Assembly: GCA_010365215.1 (NCBI GenBank)
Contig: JAAFGT010000002.1
Coordinates: 1-64,000, forward strand
Length of the DNA stretch: 64,000 nucleotides
Direction: 5' to 3'
DNA from: Acidipila sp.
Lineage (GTDB): Bacteria > Acidobacteriota > Terriglobia > Acidiferrales > UBA7541
This document shows positions 1 to 9,461 of the stretch, piece after piece. Made by a program: the position numbers and the translations under genes. The first letter of the stretch is position 1, and every line of letters begins with the position of its first letter. The notes under the pieces were generated by a model. The model searched no databases. It saw only the letters and a list, made by a program, of their open reading frames with translations, and was not told the DNA's origin.

Positions 1-336
1 TGCTCTGCTTTGTATCTCTTCATCGGCATGTCCAGCTCTCCTTTAGAGTGATTCTCTCTCACTCCCGCTGGACACATTCAACCCGGTCACGTCATTCAAA
101 GTTGGTCCACGCCGAGGGGTTTCTATCTGGCTTGGATGCAGTGTTGCCAAAGAGCGAACACAGCGATCTCTACCTGAAACTGGAATCACTCTTGCGAATG
201 ACGGTTAGACGATGTCTGCTCGATGAGAGCTTTGGTGCTTTCTTCAGTGATAATGCTACAGTGAAAGCACGCTGGCCACTCAGTCCCAAACCTTAGTAAA
301 GATAGAGGTCGATGTAGTCGCTATGTGAGTCATTTC
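1..336. other. Left-edge stretch without a supported gene
   Basis: An open frame of 82 codons exists on the plus strand (48-296). Its composition is rich in Arg, Ser and His, it has no clear ribosome binding site and I recognise no family. I see no RNA gene or repeat. It lies downstream of the minus-strand DUF2971 gene and may be the edge of a neighbouring locus. Confidence 0.3.
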
Positions 337-963
337 TTACTTTGCCTTTTCTCCGAGAGTCTTCCATTCTTCATTCCCGATGAGAGTAGACCGCACAATC
401 TTAAGTCTTCCACAACCCTCGGTGGACTTGAGTAATTCCCTGAGATCCAAAGCCAATGAACGCGGAATCCACGGACTGAGCTTTATTCTGTCGATGCTTG
501 AGAGGTGGATTGGAATATCGAGCTTTCGTAGTCCGAGTGTCTCCGATTCGTAGATCATCCGGAACTCATTTTCATCCTCGAAGCCAGATCGCTTCAGAAA
601 AGGAAGCTCTTGGATTGCGGGTGTCTTTTCACGGATTACAGCTAATTTACGGTAAAGAACGGTACCGGCTGTGAGACCTTCTTGTTTCATTGCAATCTTA
701 AGTAGCTGCGGGCGATTGAACCTGACACAAACTCCGCTTGATCCGCCCGCAAACACTCGCCAATGGTGATATTTTTCTGTAGCTTGAGTGAAGCATAGCG
801 CCAACAAAGACTTAAGGTGTTTCTTCTCGCGATACAACGCGAGGTAATGAGAATCGTTGCTGTCCTCCCAAGACTGAGGGTCAAGCAATGAGATTGCCCG
901 TTGTCTTAGGGCATAAATCAGAGCAGGAATGTTAGTGTAGCGCCGAAGATATCGCTCGCTCAT
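337..963 (-). CDS. DUF2971 family protein
   Basis: The 208-residue product resembles the DUF2971 family. An N-terminal segment reads like 'YLRRYTNIPALIYALRQR', followed by 'SLLDPQSWEDSND' (the family's hallmark of a Leu/Pro then W-x-D), a Cys in 'LALCFTQ' and a W-R-V-F-A-GG-S-G-V motif. DUF2971 proteins are uncharacterised and often sit in accessory or defence-like regions; no catalytic role is assigned. The start codon overlaps the stop of the upstream reading frame as ATGA, which suggests translational coupling with a small upstream gene. Family assignment is by pattern memory only. Confidence 0.6.
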   Translation of the reverse strand: MSERYLRRYTNIPALIYALRQRAISLLDPQSWEDSNDSHYLALYREKKHLKSLLALCFTQATEKYHHWRVFAGGSSGVCVRFNRPQLLKIAMKQEGLTAGTVLYRKLAVIREKTPAIQELPFLKRSGFEDENEFRMIYESETLGLRKLDIPIHLSSIDRIKLSPWIPRSLALDLRELLKSTEGCGRLKIVRSTLIGNEEWKTLGEKAK

Positions 964-1254
964 CTGCTATCCATGCTCGCTTTGTCGTCCCACTCAGCCA
1001 GCATTTCAACAAAGCGGCGCAGCAGCCCTAGTTCGCCGGAATCCAGCAACCTGCGGTCCAGAGGGCGTATCACCATAGCTTGCCGGTCGGGCGATCCGCG
1101 ATTAACGGGGGCAACAACTTGCGGAAACTCCATAAGGGGAGCACGCGTGAATTCATGATTGCGAGCGCACATGACGGCCCATATCTTGTGCCTCGCGGAC
1201 CGTGTTGTTCCACTTCGTATCATCAGGCATTGGGCCTTGAATCTCGACGACCAT
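960..1254 (-). pseudogene. Small gene upstream of DUF2971, probably frameshifted
   Basis: Two minus-strand frames each look coding in part. One begins at an ATG at 1254 and reads MVVEIQGPMPDDTKWNNTV onward for 33 codons before a TGA at 1153. The adjoining frame then continues in protein-like sequence (HEFTRAPLMEF ... LLRRFVEMLAEWDDKAS) to a TGA at 960. Joining them needs one single-base shift near 1155-1160. The last codons overlap the DUF2971 start by ATGA. The full-length open frame in one phase (960-1265) has an implausible N-terminus. It could be one broken gene, a sequencing error or two small genes. No family is recognised. Confidence 0.4.
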
Positions 1255-1265
1255 CTAATCCTCAT

Positions 1266-1565
1266 CAGGTATCACCAGCCAGAAAGAATTCTGTTCGCGC
1301 GTCACTTTTAGACTCTCATTCGCTAGTCGCTAGAAAGATTATAAGCGCCCATGATGTCGGGACGGAAGGGTTCTGATTGGCGCTCGCGTTTCCGAATTGC
1401 GAAGAAGAGAGTGCAAGCGCGGGCAGTCGGATTGCGATCTTAGCGCGCGACACGCCAGCGCCCGCCCCACGCGGCTGCGCGCCCACCTGACATCGAGACA
1501 GTCGAAAGCGCCGGAGGGCAGGGTGTAGCAGTTTTCCCGTTCGTATAGCCTACCCCCGCGTTGCG
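1266..1565. other. Intergenic stretch, mostly unassigned
   Basis: This gap lies between the minus-strand DUF2971 pair and the plus-strand BNR propeller. On the minus strand there is a TATAAT at 1338-1343 that could be the -10 of the DUF2971 transcript, although no convincing -35 is seen. A very short minus-strand frame (about 1261-1310, ending just before the ATG at 1254) reads like protein but is too short to call. The plus-strand promoter of the next gene starts at the right edge. Confidence 0.35.
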
Positions 1566-1594
1566 TTGACATGTTCGTTCGGGCGGCCTAACAT
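1566..1594 (+). promoter_or_regulatory. Sigma-70-type promoter of the BNR propeller gene
   Basis: TTGACA at 1566-1571 is followed after 17 bases by TAACAT at 1589-1594. The predicted start point near 1601 leaves a leader of about 34 bases with GAGGA just before the ATG at 1635. The TTG at 1566 that opens the longer frame is therefore part of the -35 box and not a start codon. Confidence 0.65.
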
Positions 1595-1634
1595 GCGACG
1601 CACTAAATCCAGGGATATTGATACGAGGAACACG

Positions 1635-4352
1635 ATGCGCAGATGGATGATTTTCTTCCTTGCTGCTTTCTCTATTCTCTCGATGGCTCCCGCGATGCGC
1701 GCGCAGAAATCGAAGAAGAAGACTGCTACGACGCAGCCTGCCGCGGCGGTGGCGTCCTCAACAGTGGCGTTTCCTGCGGGGCCGGTGATCGATTCCGTTT
1801 TGTTGAAAAGCCTGAAGGCGCGCAGCATCGGGCCCGCAGAAATGGGCGGCCGCGTCTCGGAGGTGGCCTACGATCCGTCCGATCCCGGCACCTTTTTCGT
1901 GGCCCTCGGCACGGGCGGGCTGATGAAGACCACCAGCGACGGAGCGGCGTTCGACGCGGTCTTTGAGAAGGAAAGCGTGGCGTCGATCGGCGCGGTGGCG
2001 GTGGCCCCATCTGATCCCAAGGTAGTGTGGGTGGGCACTGGCGAGGCCAACGACCGCAACAGCTCGAGCTGGGGAAATGGTGTCTATCGCTCATCGGACG
2101 GTGGCGATACGTGGATCCATGTGGGCCTGGAAAATAGCAAGTCCATTGCCAGAATCGTCGTACATCCCACCGACCCGAACACGGCGTGGGTGGCCGTGGC
2201 AGGTGAATTGTGGTTTCCAAGCGCCGAGCGCGGGCTTTACAAAACCACGGATGGCGGAAAGAGCTGGAAGGCCGTGCTTACGGCTGCCGGTCCTGACACC
2301 GACAAGGTGGGATGCGGCGAGGTGGCCATCGATCCCTCTAATCCCAATATCGTTTATGCGGTGCTTTACGCGCGGCAGCGAACGCCGTGGTCGTTTTCCG
2401 CCGGCGCCGACTACACGAGCGGAAAAGACGCCGGTGGTATTTTTAAAAGCGCCGACGGCGGAAATACGTGGAAAAAGCTGGAAAAAGGCTTGCCTGCACT
2501 GCTCGGGCGCATCGGCTTGTCGGTGTACAGCAAAAACTCGAAAATCGTGTACGCCGTGGTGCAAAGCGGAGAGGGCGGCACCGGCGATATCGTTGACGTG
2601 AATAGCAAGCGCGGCGGAGTGTTCCGCTCGGACGACGCCGGGGAAACCTGGACGCGTATGAGCGGACTCGATCCGCGGCCGTTCTATTTCAGCCAGATTC
2701 GCGTGGATCCCGATAACGACCAGCGCGTTTACGTTTTGGGATTTGCACTCCACGTTTCCGAAGACGGCGGGCGCACGTGGCGCGAAGATAAATTCGGTAA
2801 AGTCCACCCGGACTGCCATGCCCTGGCCATCGACCCCCGAAATCCAAAGCACTTGCTGCTTGGTACCGATGGCGGAGTCTACGAGAGCTACAACCGCGGC
2901 AGCGACTGGGCGCATTTAAGCCGCTTTGCTGCCGGGGAATATTACCGGATCAATGTGGACATGGGGAATCCGTATCACATCTGCGGAGGCTTACAAGACA
3001 ATGAGAATTGGGTAGGGCCAAGCCAAACGCTCACCAAGGAAGGGATACTGAACAGCGATTGGACTGCGCTGGCGGGCGGCGATGGTTTTTCTTGTGTATT
3101 CGATTCCGAAGACGCGCAGACAATTTTCACGGAGTCGCAATCCGGTTTCATTCATCGCATCAATTTACACAACGGCCAGATCAAACAATTACGCCCAGAG
3201 CCATCCGAGGGCGCCACTGGATTCCGCTATCACTGGAATGCGCCGCTGATTGGCAGCCGGCATGAGAAGGGCGTGCTTTATCTTGCCGGCAACCACGTTT
3301 TCCGGCTCTCAACACAAGGCGAGCAATGGAAGGTGATCAGCCCGGACCTTTCGACGCGCGAACTGGAGAAAATGGTCGCCGTGGGCAGCGGCGCGGAAAC
3401 GTATGGGGTGGTGTACACCCTGGCGGAATCAGGCGTGAAGGCCGGTCTGCTGTGGGCGGGTACCGACGATGGCAAAGTGTGGATGACCAGTGACGAAGGC
3501 GCGCACTGGACGGACCTGACCGCGAACCTTCCGGCGGCGGCCAAAGGTCAATGGATAAGCCGGATCGAGCCGAGCTGGAAAGATGCTGGCGTGGCCTACC
3601 TCGCGGTGGATGCACATCGCTCGGGAAACTATTCTCCGCTCGCTTATCGCACCGGCGATAACGGCAAGACGTGGGAAGCGATCTCGTCCAACTTGCCGGC
3701 TGGCGGACCGGTGAAAGTGATTCGCGAAGATCCCAAGAATCCCAACCTGCTGTACGCGGGCACCGAGTTCGCGCTGTTTGTCAGCTTCGACCGCGGCGGC
3801 CACTGGGCGAAATTCGGCGACCTTCCAACAGTGGCTGTAGACGATATCCTGGTACACCCGCGAGACCTCGATCTGGTGATCGCGACGCACGGGCGCAGCC
3901 TGTTCATCGCGGATGACATCCGGCCGCTTGAGGAGATGTCATTGGAGATTCAGCAAAAGCCGGCATACCTTTTTCCGCCCCGGCCTGCGCACGGCATTCA
4001 TCTGCTTCCGGGTTTCGCGGATTCAACCGGTAAGGCCATCTTTCGCGGTGACAATCCGCCGCCGGGCGCGCTGCTCACGTTCTATCTCAAAACCTTCACG
4101 GGCGACGAGGCCAAAATCAAAATTGCCAATAGCGCCGGCCAGCCCGTGGCGAAATTCAAATTGCCGGGAACGCCGGGCTTCAACCGCATCAATTGGGATC
4201 TGACACCGACCAAGGACCTGCTGACGCAGTACGGGGGGCAGGGACAGAAATTCGTGCCTGCTGGCGAGTACACGATCACGCTGACGTACGGAGAGGCTAC
4301 CTCAACGCAGAAAATCCAGGTCACCATCGAGCCGGGCGTGGAGACTCGCTGA
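1635..4352 (+). CDS. Secreted BNR/Asp-box (VPS10/sortilin-like) beta-propeller protein
   Basis: The 905-residue protein has a signal peptide (MRRWMIFFLAAFSILSM then AMRA-Q) and many BNR/Asp-box repeats of the form S-x-D-x-G-x-T-W. Examples are SSDGGDTW, TTDGGKSW, SADGGNTW, SDDAGETW and SEDGGRTW. This is the layout of the large 'WD40/YVTN/BNR-like' or sortilin-type propellers abundant in Acidobacteriota. The C-terminal 150 residues form an immunoglobulin-like beta domain, similar to the FlgD-like tail seen in such proteins. The protein is probably periplasmic or secreted. A glycosidase role is sometimes annotated for BNR proteins but nothing here proves it. The ATG at 1635 is chosen over the upstream TTG because it has GAGGA and a normal signal peptide. 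Confidence 0.8.
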   Translation: MRRWMIFFLAAFSILSMAPAMRAQKSKKKTATTQPAAAVASSTVAFPAGPVIDSVLLKSLKARSIGPAEMGGRVSEVAYDPSDPGTFFVALGTGGLMKTTSDGAAFDAVFEKESVASIGAVAVAPSDPKVVWVGTGEANDRNSSSWGNGVYRSSDGGDTWIHVGLENSKSIARIVVHPTDPNTAWVAVAGELWFPSAERGLYKTTDGGKSWKAVLTAAGPDTDKVGCGEVAIDPSNPNIVYAVLYARQRTPWSFSAGADYTSGKDAGGIFKSADGGNTWKKLEKGLPALLGRIGLSVYSKNSKIVYAVVQSGEGGTGDIVDVNSKRGGVFRSDDAGETWTRMSGLDPRPFYFSQIRVDPDNDQRVYVLGFALHVSEDGGRTWREDKFGKVHPDCHALAIDPRNPKHLLLGTDGGVYESYNRGSDWAHLSRFAAGEYYRINVDMGNPYHICGGLQDNENWVGPSQTLTKEGILNSDWTALAGGDGFSCVFDSEDAQTIFTESQSGFIHRINLHNGQIKQLRPEPSEGATGFRYHWNAPLIGSRHEKGVLYLAGNHVFRLSTQGEQWKVISPDLSTRELEKMVAVGSGAETYGVVYTLAESGVKAGLLWAGTDDGKVWMTSDEGAHWTDLTANLPAAAKGQWISRIEPSWKDAGVAYLAVDAHRSGNYSPLAYRTGDNGKTWEAISSNLPAGGPVKVIREDPKNPNLLYAGTEFALFVSFDRGGHWAKFGDLPTVAVDDILVHPRDLDLVIATHGRSLFIADDIRPLEEMSLEIQQKPAYLFPPRPAHGIHLLPGFADSTGKAIFRGDNPPPGALLTFYLKTFTGDEAKIKIANSAGQPVAKFKLPGTPGFNRINWDLTPTKDLLTQYGGQGQKFVPAGEYTITLTYGEATSTQKIQVTIEPGVETR

Positions 4353-4600
4353 TAGCGGCGGGCTCCATCGCGCGGGAGAGACGCGCGCTCAGTGCCTTTT
4401 TTCGCTGATATTAGAACCGCTTCCACTCTTTCAACTTCCTATCAAGCTTGGTAGAGACTTACAATTTGACCGGCAGTGTTTGCCTCCAGAATCGATTTTT
4501 GTTTCGCGACCAGGCGCCTCTTTCGGCCGGCCGACTTTTTTCTGCGGGCCTCTGAAGAGCACGCCTGGCGAGAAGCGCAGATCACCTCAAGGAAGAAAAA

Positions 4601-6358
4601 ATGCCGGTCTCGCGGTCCAAAACTACAGAATCGTCCATGTTTTCGTGCCCGGGCTGCGGAGCAGAGCACTCCAAAGCCAACCTGGAACACCGGCAGTACA
4701 TCTGTCCCGGGTGCCAGCGACTTCTTCCAATGCCCTGGCAAGCCAGAATCGCCATGCTGGCGGATGCAGGGTCGTTTCAGGAACTGGACAGAAAAATGGT
4801 GTCCATCGACCCGCTGCATTTCACCGATCTAAAATCCTACCGCGATCGCCTGAAAGAAGCGCGCCAGGAAACCGGAGCCCGGGAAGCAGTGACCACCGGC
4901 CTGTGCCTGATGGGGGGCCAGCGCGTCGTTCTGGTGGTGTTCGACTTTCGATTCTTGGGCGGCACGATGGGATCCGTGGTGGGTGAAAAAATTGCTAATG
5001 CCTTCGAAGAGGCAGTGAAGCGACGGATTCCGCTGGTGAGTGTGAGCGCCAGTGGAGGAGCGCGGGTGCAGGAAGGAATGTTTTCACTGATGCAGATGGC
5101 CAAAGTGGCCGCAGCGGCCTCCCGGCACGACCAAGCAGGCCTGGCGTTTGTTTCGATCCTTACGGATCCTACCTTTGGCGGCGTGATGGCGAGTTTTGCG
5201 TCGTTGGGCAATGTGGTGATCGCCGAGCCGGGCGCGCAAATCGGTTTTGTCGGTCCACGAGTAATCGAACAGACCACCGGCGTCCCACCGCCTAAAGATA
5301 CGCACCGCGCGGAGACGCTGCTTCGCGCCGGTTTAATTGACTTGGTAGTGAACCGTCAGGACCTGGCCGCGGTGGTCACTTACTTGGTGACTCATCTCAA
5401 GCGACGCAAGGCCCTGGCGAGCGGGGAGGAAAAATTACCCCGCGCGCCGAAACTTCGTCGCCTTCCAGCCTGGCAGCAAGTCGGCTTGGCGCGGCACTCC
5501 GGACGGCCCAGCGGACGGTTTTATATCGCTCGCCTGACCTCGCATTTCTTGGAACTGCACGGCGATCGCTGGCGCGGAGACGATCCGGCAATCATTGCCG
5601 GCCTGGGGGAGATGGACGGCGAGACCGTGGTGGTGATCGCGCACGAGCGCGGTTCCACGCCTGCCGAGAAAGAGGCCTCGAACCGGGGCATGGCGTTTCC
5701 TGAAGGTTATAGGAAATCGCTGCGGGTGATGCAGCTTGCCGCCAAGTTCGGAATCCCGGTGGTGACGCTGATCGACTGCCCGAATGCGCAAGCCAGCTAC
5801 GAATCCGAGCTTCGCGGAATCGCCAACGCTCTGGCGCGCAATCTGGCGGAAATGTCCCGATTGCCGACGCCTATCGTCGCCGCGATCATCGGCGAAGGAG
5901 GAAGCGGCGGCGCTTTGGCCCTGGGCGTGGCGGACCGGGTGCTCATGCTCGAGCACGCAATTTATTCGGTGATTTCTCCGGAAGGTGCGGCGGCCATTCT
6001 CTACCGCGATGCCGGGCGGGCCGAGGCAGTCTCCGAGGTGCTGAAGCTCACGGCGCAGGATCTTCGCGGGCTCGGCATTATCGATACCGTGGTGCCTGAG
6101 CCGGAGGGCGGCGCGCACCTTGATCCCGACGGCATGGCCGCAGCCCTGAAGAATCACATTCTCGCGGCACTGCGCGAGATACGGGACACGCCAGTTCGTC
6201 GGCTAGTGGCGAATCGATACAAGAAATTCCGTCACATCGGGCGCGGTGGCGTGCACTGGCGCGAGTTGATTCGAGGCGGCATCAGAGACGCCGCGGGAGC
6301 CCTGGTTCGATACTTGCCGGGCCAGGAAAAAGCGCGCAAGCAACGGCGGGCAAGCTAG
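4601..6358 (+). CDS. accDA: Fused acetyl-CoA carboxylase carboxyltransferase (AccD-AccA)
   Basis: This 585-residue protein carries both halves of the carboxyltransferase that moves CO2 from carboxybiotin to acetyl-CoA, the first step of fatty acid synthesis. The N-terminal half is AccD-like: a four-Cys zinc ribbon (C16, C19, C35, C38), then LDRKMVSIDPL and the crotonase core with SASGGARVQEG and DPTFGGVMASFA. The C-terminal half (from about residue 300) is AccA-like, with FLELHGDRWRGDDPAI, GxGSGGALAL and the ISPEGAAAILYRD motif. The usual bacterial arrangement is two separate genes. The start at 4601 has AAGGAAG upstream. The biotin carboxylase and BCCP genes are not nearby. The 248-base gap before it holds nothing recognisable. 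Confidence 0.9.
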   Translation: MPVSRSKTTESSMFSCPGCGAEHSKANLEHRQYICPGCQRLLPMPWQARIAMLADAGSFQELDRKMVSIDPLHFTDLKSYRDRLKEARQETGAREAVTTGLCLMGGQRVVLVVFDFRFLGGTMGSVVGEKIANAFEEAVKRRIPLVSVSASGGARVQEGMFSLMQMAKVAAAASRHDQAGLAFVSILTDPTFGGVMASFASLGNVVIAEPGAQIGFVGPRVIEQTTGVPPPKDTHRAETLLRAGLIDLVVNRQDLAAVVTYLVTHLKRRKALASGEEKLPRAPKLRRLPAWQQVGLARHSGRPSGRFYIARLTSHFLELHGDRWRGDDPAIIAGLGEMDGETVVVIAHERGSTPAEKEASNRGMAFPEGYRKSLRVMQLAAKFGIPVVTLIDCPNAQASYESELRGIANALARNLAEMSRLPTPIVAAIIGEGGSGGALALGVADRVLMLEHAIYSVISPEGAAAILYRDAGRAEAVSEVLKLTAQDLRGLGIIDTVVPEPEGGAHLDPDGMAAALKNHILAALREIRDTPVRRLVANRYKKFRHIGRGGVHWRELIRGGIRDAAGALVRYLPGQEKARKQRRAS

Positions 6359-6383
6359 AAGCACGCGGAGCAATAACGAAACC

Positions 6384-9374
6384 TTATGGTTTTTCGGGGC
6401 GCATGGCGAGCTGCAGGGCTTCCGCCAGGTGAAGGGCCTGCCGCCCGGTGGCTTGCAGGATCTGCTCGCGGCAACTGAAACCATCGCTAACGATTAGAGT
6501 GTTCGCCGGGACTTTTCGTACGGCGGGCAGCAGCACGCGCTCTCCCACCGCTTGCGAAACCGCGTACTTATCTTTCTCGAAGCCGAACGGCCCGGCCATT
6601 CCGCAGCAGCCCGAATCGATGGAGCTCAAGTCAGCGCCCATTTTTCGAAGCAGAGATTCTGCGTGACCCATTTTCATCAATGCTTTCTGATGGCAGTGAC
6701 CGTGGAGCAGCACTTTTCGCGCAAGCGCCGGAGGCTGATATCCGGGGGCGCGGCGTTCCAGAAATTCGCTGAGCAGAAAAGTCTGGCTGCGCAGCCGTTC
6801 CGCACGCGCGTCGGTGGGGAATAAATTGCGCAGCTCGTCACGAAACACGGAGGCGCAGCTTGGCTCCAAAACAACCACGGGCAGCCCGGCGTCTATCTGC
6901 GGCCCGAGAGCCTGGAGGATGCGCTGCAAATATTCCTTGGCCTTCTCGATCATGCCGAAATCGTAGAGCGGCCGTCCGCAGCACAGGTGATTCCGTGGAA
7001 CCGTGACATGGAAACCCGCCGCTTGCAGCACGTCCAGGGCGGCGCGGCTGGTCTGCGGATGAAAATAATTATTGAAAGTATCCGCCCACAAGATGACCTC
7101 GCGCCCATTTGGAGCCGCACTTGGGACCTCGCCCGCGCAAAGCGAAACGCCATTTTTGCGGGCCCATTGCCGGAAGTTGACGGGCGCGAAGCGAGGCAAC
7201 TCTCGTTGTGGCGCAAGCTGCAACATTTCCTGGAGGACGTGGCGGAAAACAGGGGCGTGACTAAAATAATTGGCCAAACGAGGCGCGACCGACGCCAGCC
7301 TCGCCCAGCGATCAATCATCCCAAATGCATATGCGTGCAGCGGCCGGCGTCGACCCTCGTAATAATGCGATAAAAACTCCGCTTTGTAGGTAGCGATATC
7401 GACGTTCGCGGGACATTCGGATTTACACGCCTTGCACGAGAGACACAGGTCGAGCGACTTTTTGACGTGTTCATCCTTCCAGGCGTCACGCACAACTTCG
7501 CCCTGCAACATCTCGAAAAGCAGATGCGCGCGCCCGCGCGTGCTGTGCTCCTCCTCGAGGGTCGCCATATAACTGGGACACATCGATCCGCCGTCGCTCT
7601 TGCGGCACGCGCCAAGTCCAATACACCGCAGCGCGGCTTTGGCGAATGAGCCGTCATCATCCGGAAACTGAAAATGTGTGCGTGGCTCGAGCGGTTTGTA
7701 GTCGGCGCCCAGGCGCAGGTTTTCCGTCGGCAAGTAAGCGTTCACGACTTTGTGTGGATTGAGTTTGTTGCCCGGATCCCACACCGCTTTAAATTCGCCG
7801 AACGCCTTCATCAGCTCGGGTCCGAACATCTTGGGGAGCAGTGCTCCACGCGACTGCCCGTCGCCGTGCTCTCCTGAGAGCGAACCTCCATAACTTACCA
7901 CCAGGTCTGCCGCGCGCTCGATGAATTCGCCGTATTTGCGGATTCCGTTTTCACTTTGCAAATCGAAGCTGACGCGCATATGGATGCAACCGTGCCCAAA
8001 ATGCCCGTAGAACGCGCCGCGGTAATTGTATTCATTCATCAGCTTGCGGATATCGCGCAGGTAGCCGCCAAGCTTTTCCGGAGCGACGGCGGCATCGTCC
8101 CATCCCTCCCACTCGGCAGGCGCGCCGGGCGCGAAGGCCGCTGCTCGCGGACCTGCCTCGCGAATCTGCCAGACTGCCCGCGCCTCTTGCTTGGTATAAA
8201 TTCGCGCGCTGGGAGCATCCGGCAAGCCCTTAAGCCGCTCCAGCAGGCGCAGCGCCAGGTCATTGGACATCGCTGGATCGTCGGAACCGAATTCAACCAG
8301 CAAATAACCGCGCCCCTCGGGGAGAAGGTCCAGATGAGGCGCGCCCTTTTTTTTCAGACCGTCAACAATGCTCCCCTCAAAGCCTTCCAGGCCGATGGGC
8401 TGGAATTCCAAGATTTCCGGGACATGATCGGCCGCCTGGAAAGCATCCGCATAACCAAGTCCCACTAAAGTACGGTGCTGCGGGCTGTGGATGAGCTTCA
8501 GTCTGGCTTCGAGCACAATCGCGCAGGTGCCTTCCGTGCCCACCAGCGCGCGGGCGACGTTAAAACCACTCTCCGGGAGCAGCTCGTCGAGGTTATAACC
8601 GGAAACACGGCGAGGGATTTTGGGGAAACGTGCGCGTATCAGGTCGCCATACTGGTCGCGGATAGCGCGCAGTCGGGAATAGATTTCGCCGCGCCGGTCG
8701 TGCTGGTTGCCCTGCTGATTTGTGCCCTGCTGATTAGTGATGCGGTCGAACTCGGTGTCGCTGGTGGCGCCCACCGTCAACTGCGTACCGTCGTAGAGCA
8801 GGATTCGCAACTCCTCGACGTTATCGACGGTCTTGCCGCCCAATAGCGAATGCGTGCCACAAGAGTTGTTTCCGATCATCCCGCCGATAGTGCAACGATT
8901 GTGCGTCGAAGGGTCTGGCGCAAAGGTGAGTTGGTGAGCCTCGGCACGATTGCGCAAAGTGTCCAGAACCACACCCGGCTGCACGCGAGCAAACTTTTGC
9001 ACGGGATCGATTTCCAGAATCTGATTCATGTAAGGGGTAAAGTCCAGGATGACGGCGACATTGCAACACTGCCCGGCCAGGCTGGTGCCCGCGCCGCGCG
9101 CCAGGACAGGAGCGTCAAACTTTCTGCACGCCGCTACGGTGGCAATAACGTCGTCGGCATCGCGTGGCACCACCAGGCCGATGGGGATCTGCCGGTAGTT
9201 AGATCCATCGGTGGCGTAGAGCGCGCGACTTCCGCGATCGAACCGTACTTGGCCCCGCAGCGTTCGCTTGAGTTCGGCCTCGAGGTCTGCTGCCTGCAAA
9301 AAAACATCAACAGGCTTGGCGTGCGAACTTAGTGGCAGCGGCGCCGGCATATGCAAAGTATTTTCTGAAGTCAT
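6384..9374 (-). CDS. FAD-binding and (4Fe-4S) oxidoreductase, GlcD-GlcF/D-lactate dehydrogenase type fusion
   Basis: About 996 residues. The N-terminal half is a VAO/PCMH FAD-binding oxidase (VVPRDADDVIATV, LARGAGTSLAGQ, IGGMIGNNSCGTHS). The C-terminal half has two ferredoxin-type cysteine clusters (CIGLGACRKSDGGSMCP and CLSCKACKSECP) and two CCG-type domains (HLCCGRPLYDFG and SGCCGMAGPFG). It should oxidise a 2-hydroxy acid such as glycolate or D-lactate and pass electrons to the respiratory chain. Its neighbours, an MFS carrier and a serine-glyoxylate aminotransferase in the same direction, favour glycolate. The longer frame begins at a TTG (9419); the first ATG at 9374 is preferred, but neither has a good ribosome binding site. 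A short Asn-Gln-Gln-Gly repeat sits in a loop near residue 220. Confidence 0.85.
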   Translation of the reverse strand: MTSENTLHMPAPLPLSSHAKPVDVFLQAADLEAELKRTLRGQVRFDRGSRALYATDGSNYRQIPIGLVVPRDADDVIATVAACRKFDAPVLARGAGTSLAGQCCNVAVILDFTPYMNQILEIDPVQKFARVQPGVVLDTLRNRAEAHQLTFAPDPSTHNRCTIGGMIGNNSCGTHSLLGGKTVDNVEELRILLYDGTQLTVGATSDTEFDRITNQQGTNQQGNQHDRRGEIYSRLRAIRDQYGDLIRARFPKIPRRVSGYNLDELLPESGFNVARALVGTEGTCAIVLEARLKLIHSPQHRTLVGLGYADAFQAADHVPEILEFQPIGLEGFEGSIVDGLKKKGAPHLDLLPEGRGYLLVEFGSDDPAMSNDLALRLLERLKGLPDAPSARIYTKQEARAVWQIREAGPRAAAFAPGAPAEWEGWDDAAVAPEKLGGYLRDIRKLMNEYNYRGAFYGHFGHGCIHMRVSFDLQSENGIRKYGEFIERAADLVVSYGGSLSGEHGDGQSRGALLPKMFGPELMKAFGEFKAVWDPGNKLNPHKVVNAYLPTENLRLGADYKPLEPRTHFQFPDDDGSFAKAALRCIGLGACRKSDGGSMCPSYMATLEEEHSTRGRAHLLFEMLQGEVVRDAWKDEHVKKSLDLCLSCKACKSECPANVDIATYKAEFLSHYYEGRRRPLHAYAFGMIDRWARLASVAPRLANYFSHAPVFRHVLQEMLQLAPQRELPRFAPVNFRQWARKNGVSLCAGEVPSAAPNGREVILWADTFNNYFHPQTSRAALDVLQAAGFHVTVPRNHLCCGRPLYDFGMIEKAKEYLQRILQALGPQIDAGLPVVVLEPSCASVFRDELRNLFPTDARAERLRSQTFLLSEFLERRAPGYQPPALARKVLLHGHCHQKALMKMGHAESLLRKMGADLSSIDSGCCGMAGPFGFEKDKYAVSQAVGERVLLPAVRKVPANTLIVSDGFSCREQILQATGRQALHLAEALQLAMRPEKP

Positions 9375-9461
9375 CGAATCGGGAAGCGACGGTTGATGAA
9401 CCGATGTTGGATAGTCCAATGTTGGGCGGTTCGATGTTTATCTCGGGATTCGTCCTTCAAC

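Noticed and set aside
48-296. 82-codon plus-strand open frame at the left edge
   Set aside because: No ribosome binding site, odd composition and no family resemblance; listed only as an unassigned stretch.
8700-8740. Micro-repeat encoding Asn-Gln-Gly in the GlcD half
   Set aside because: A small slippage-type loop repeat without wider structure.
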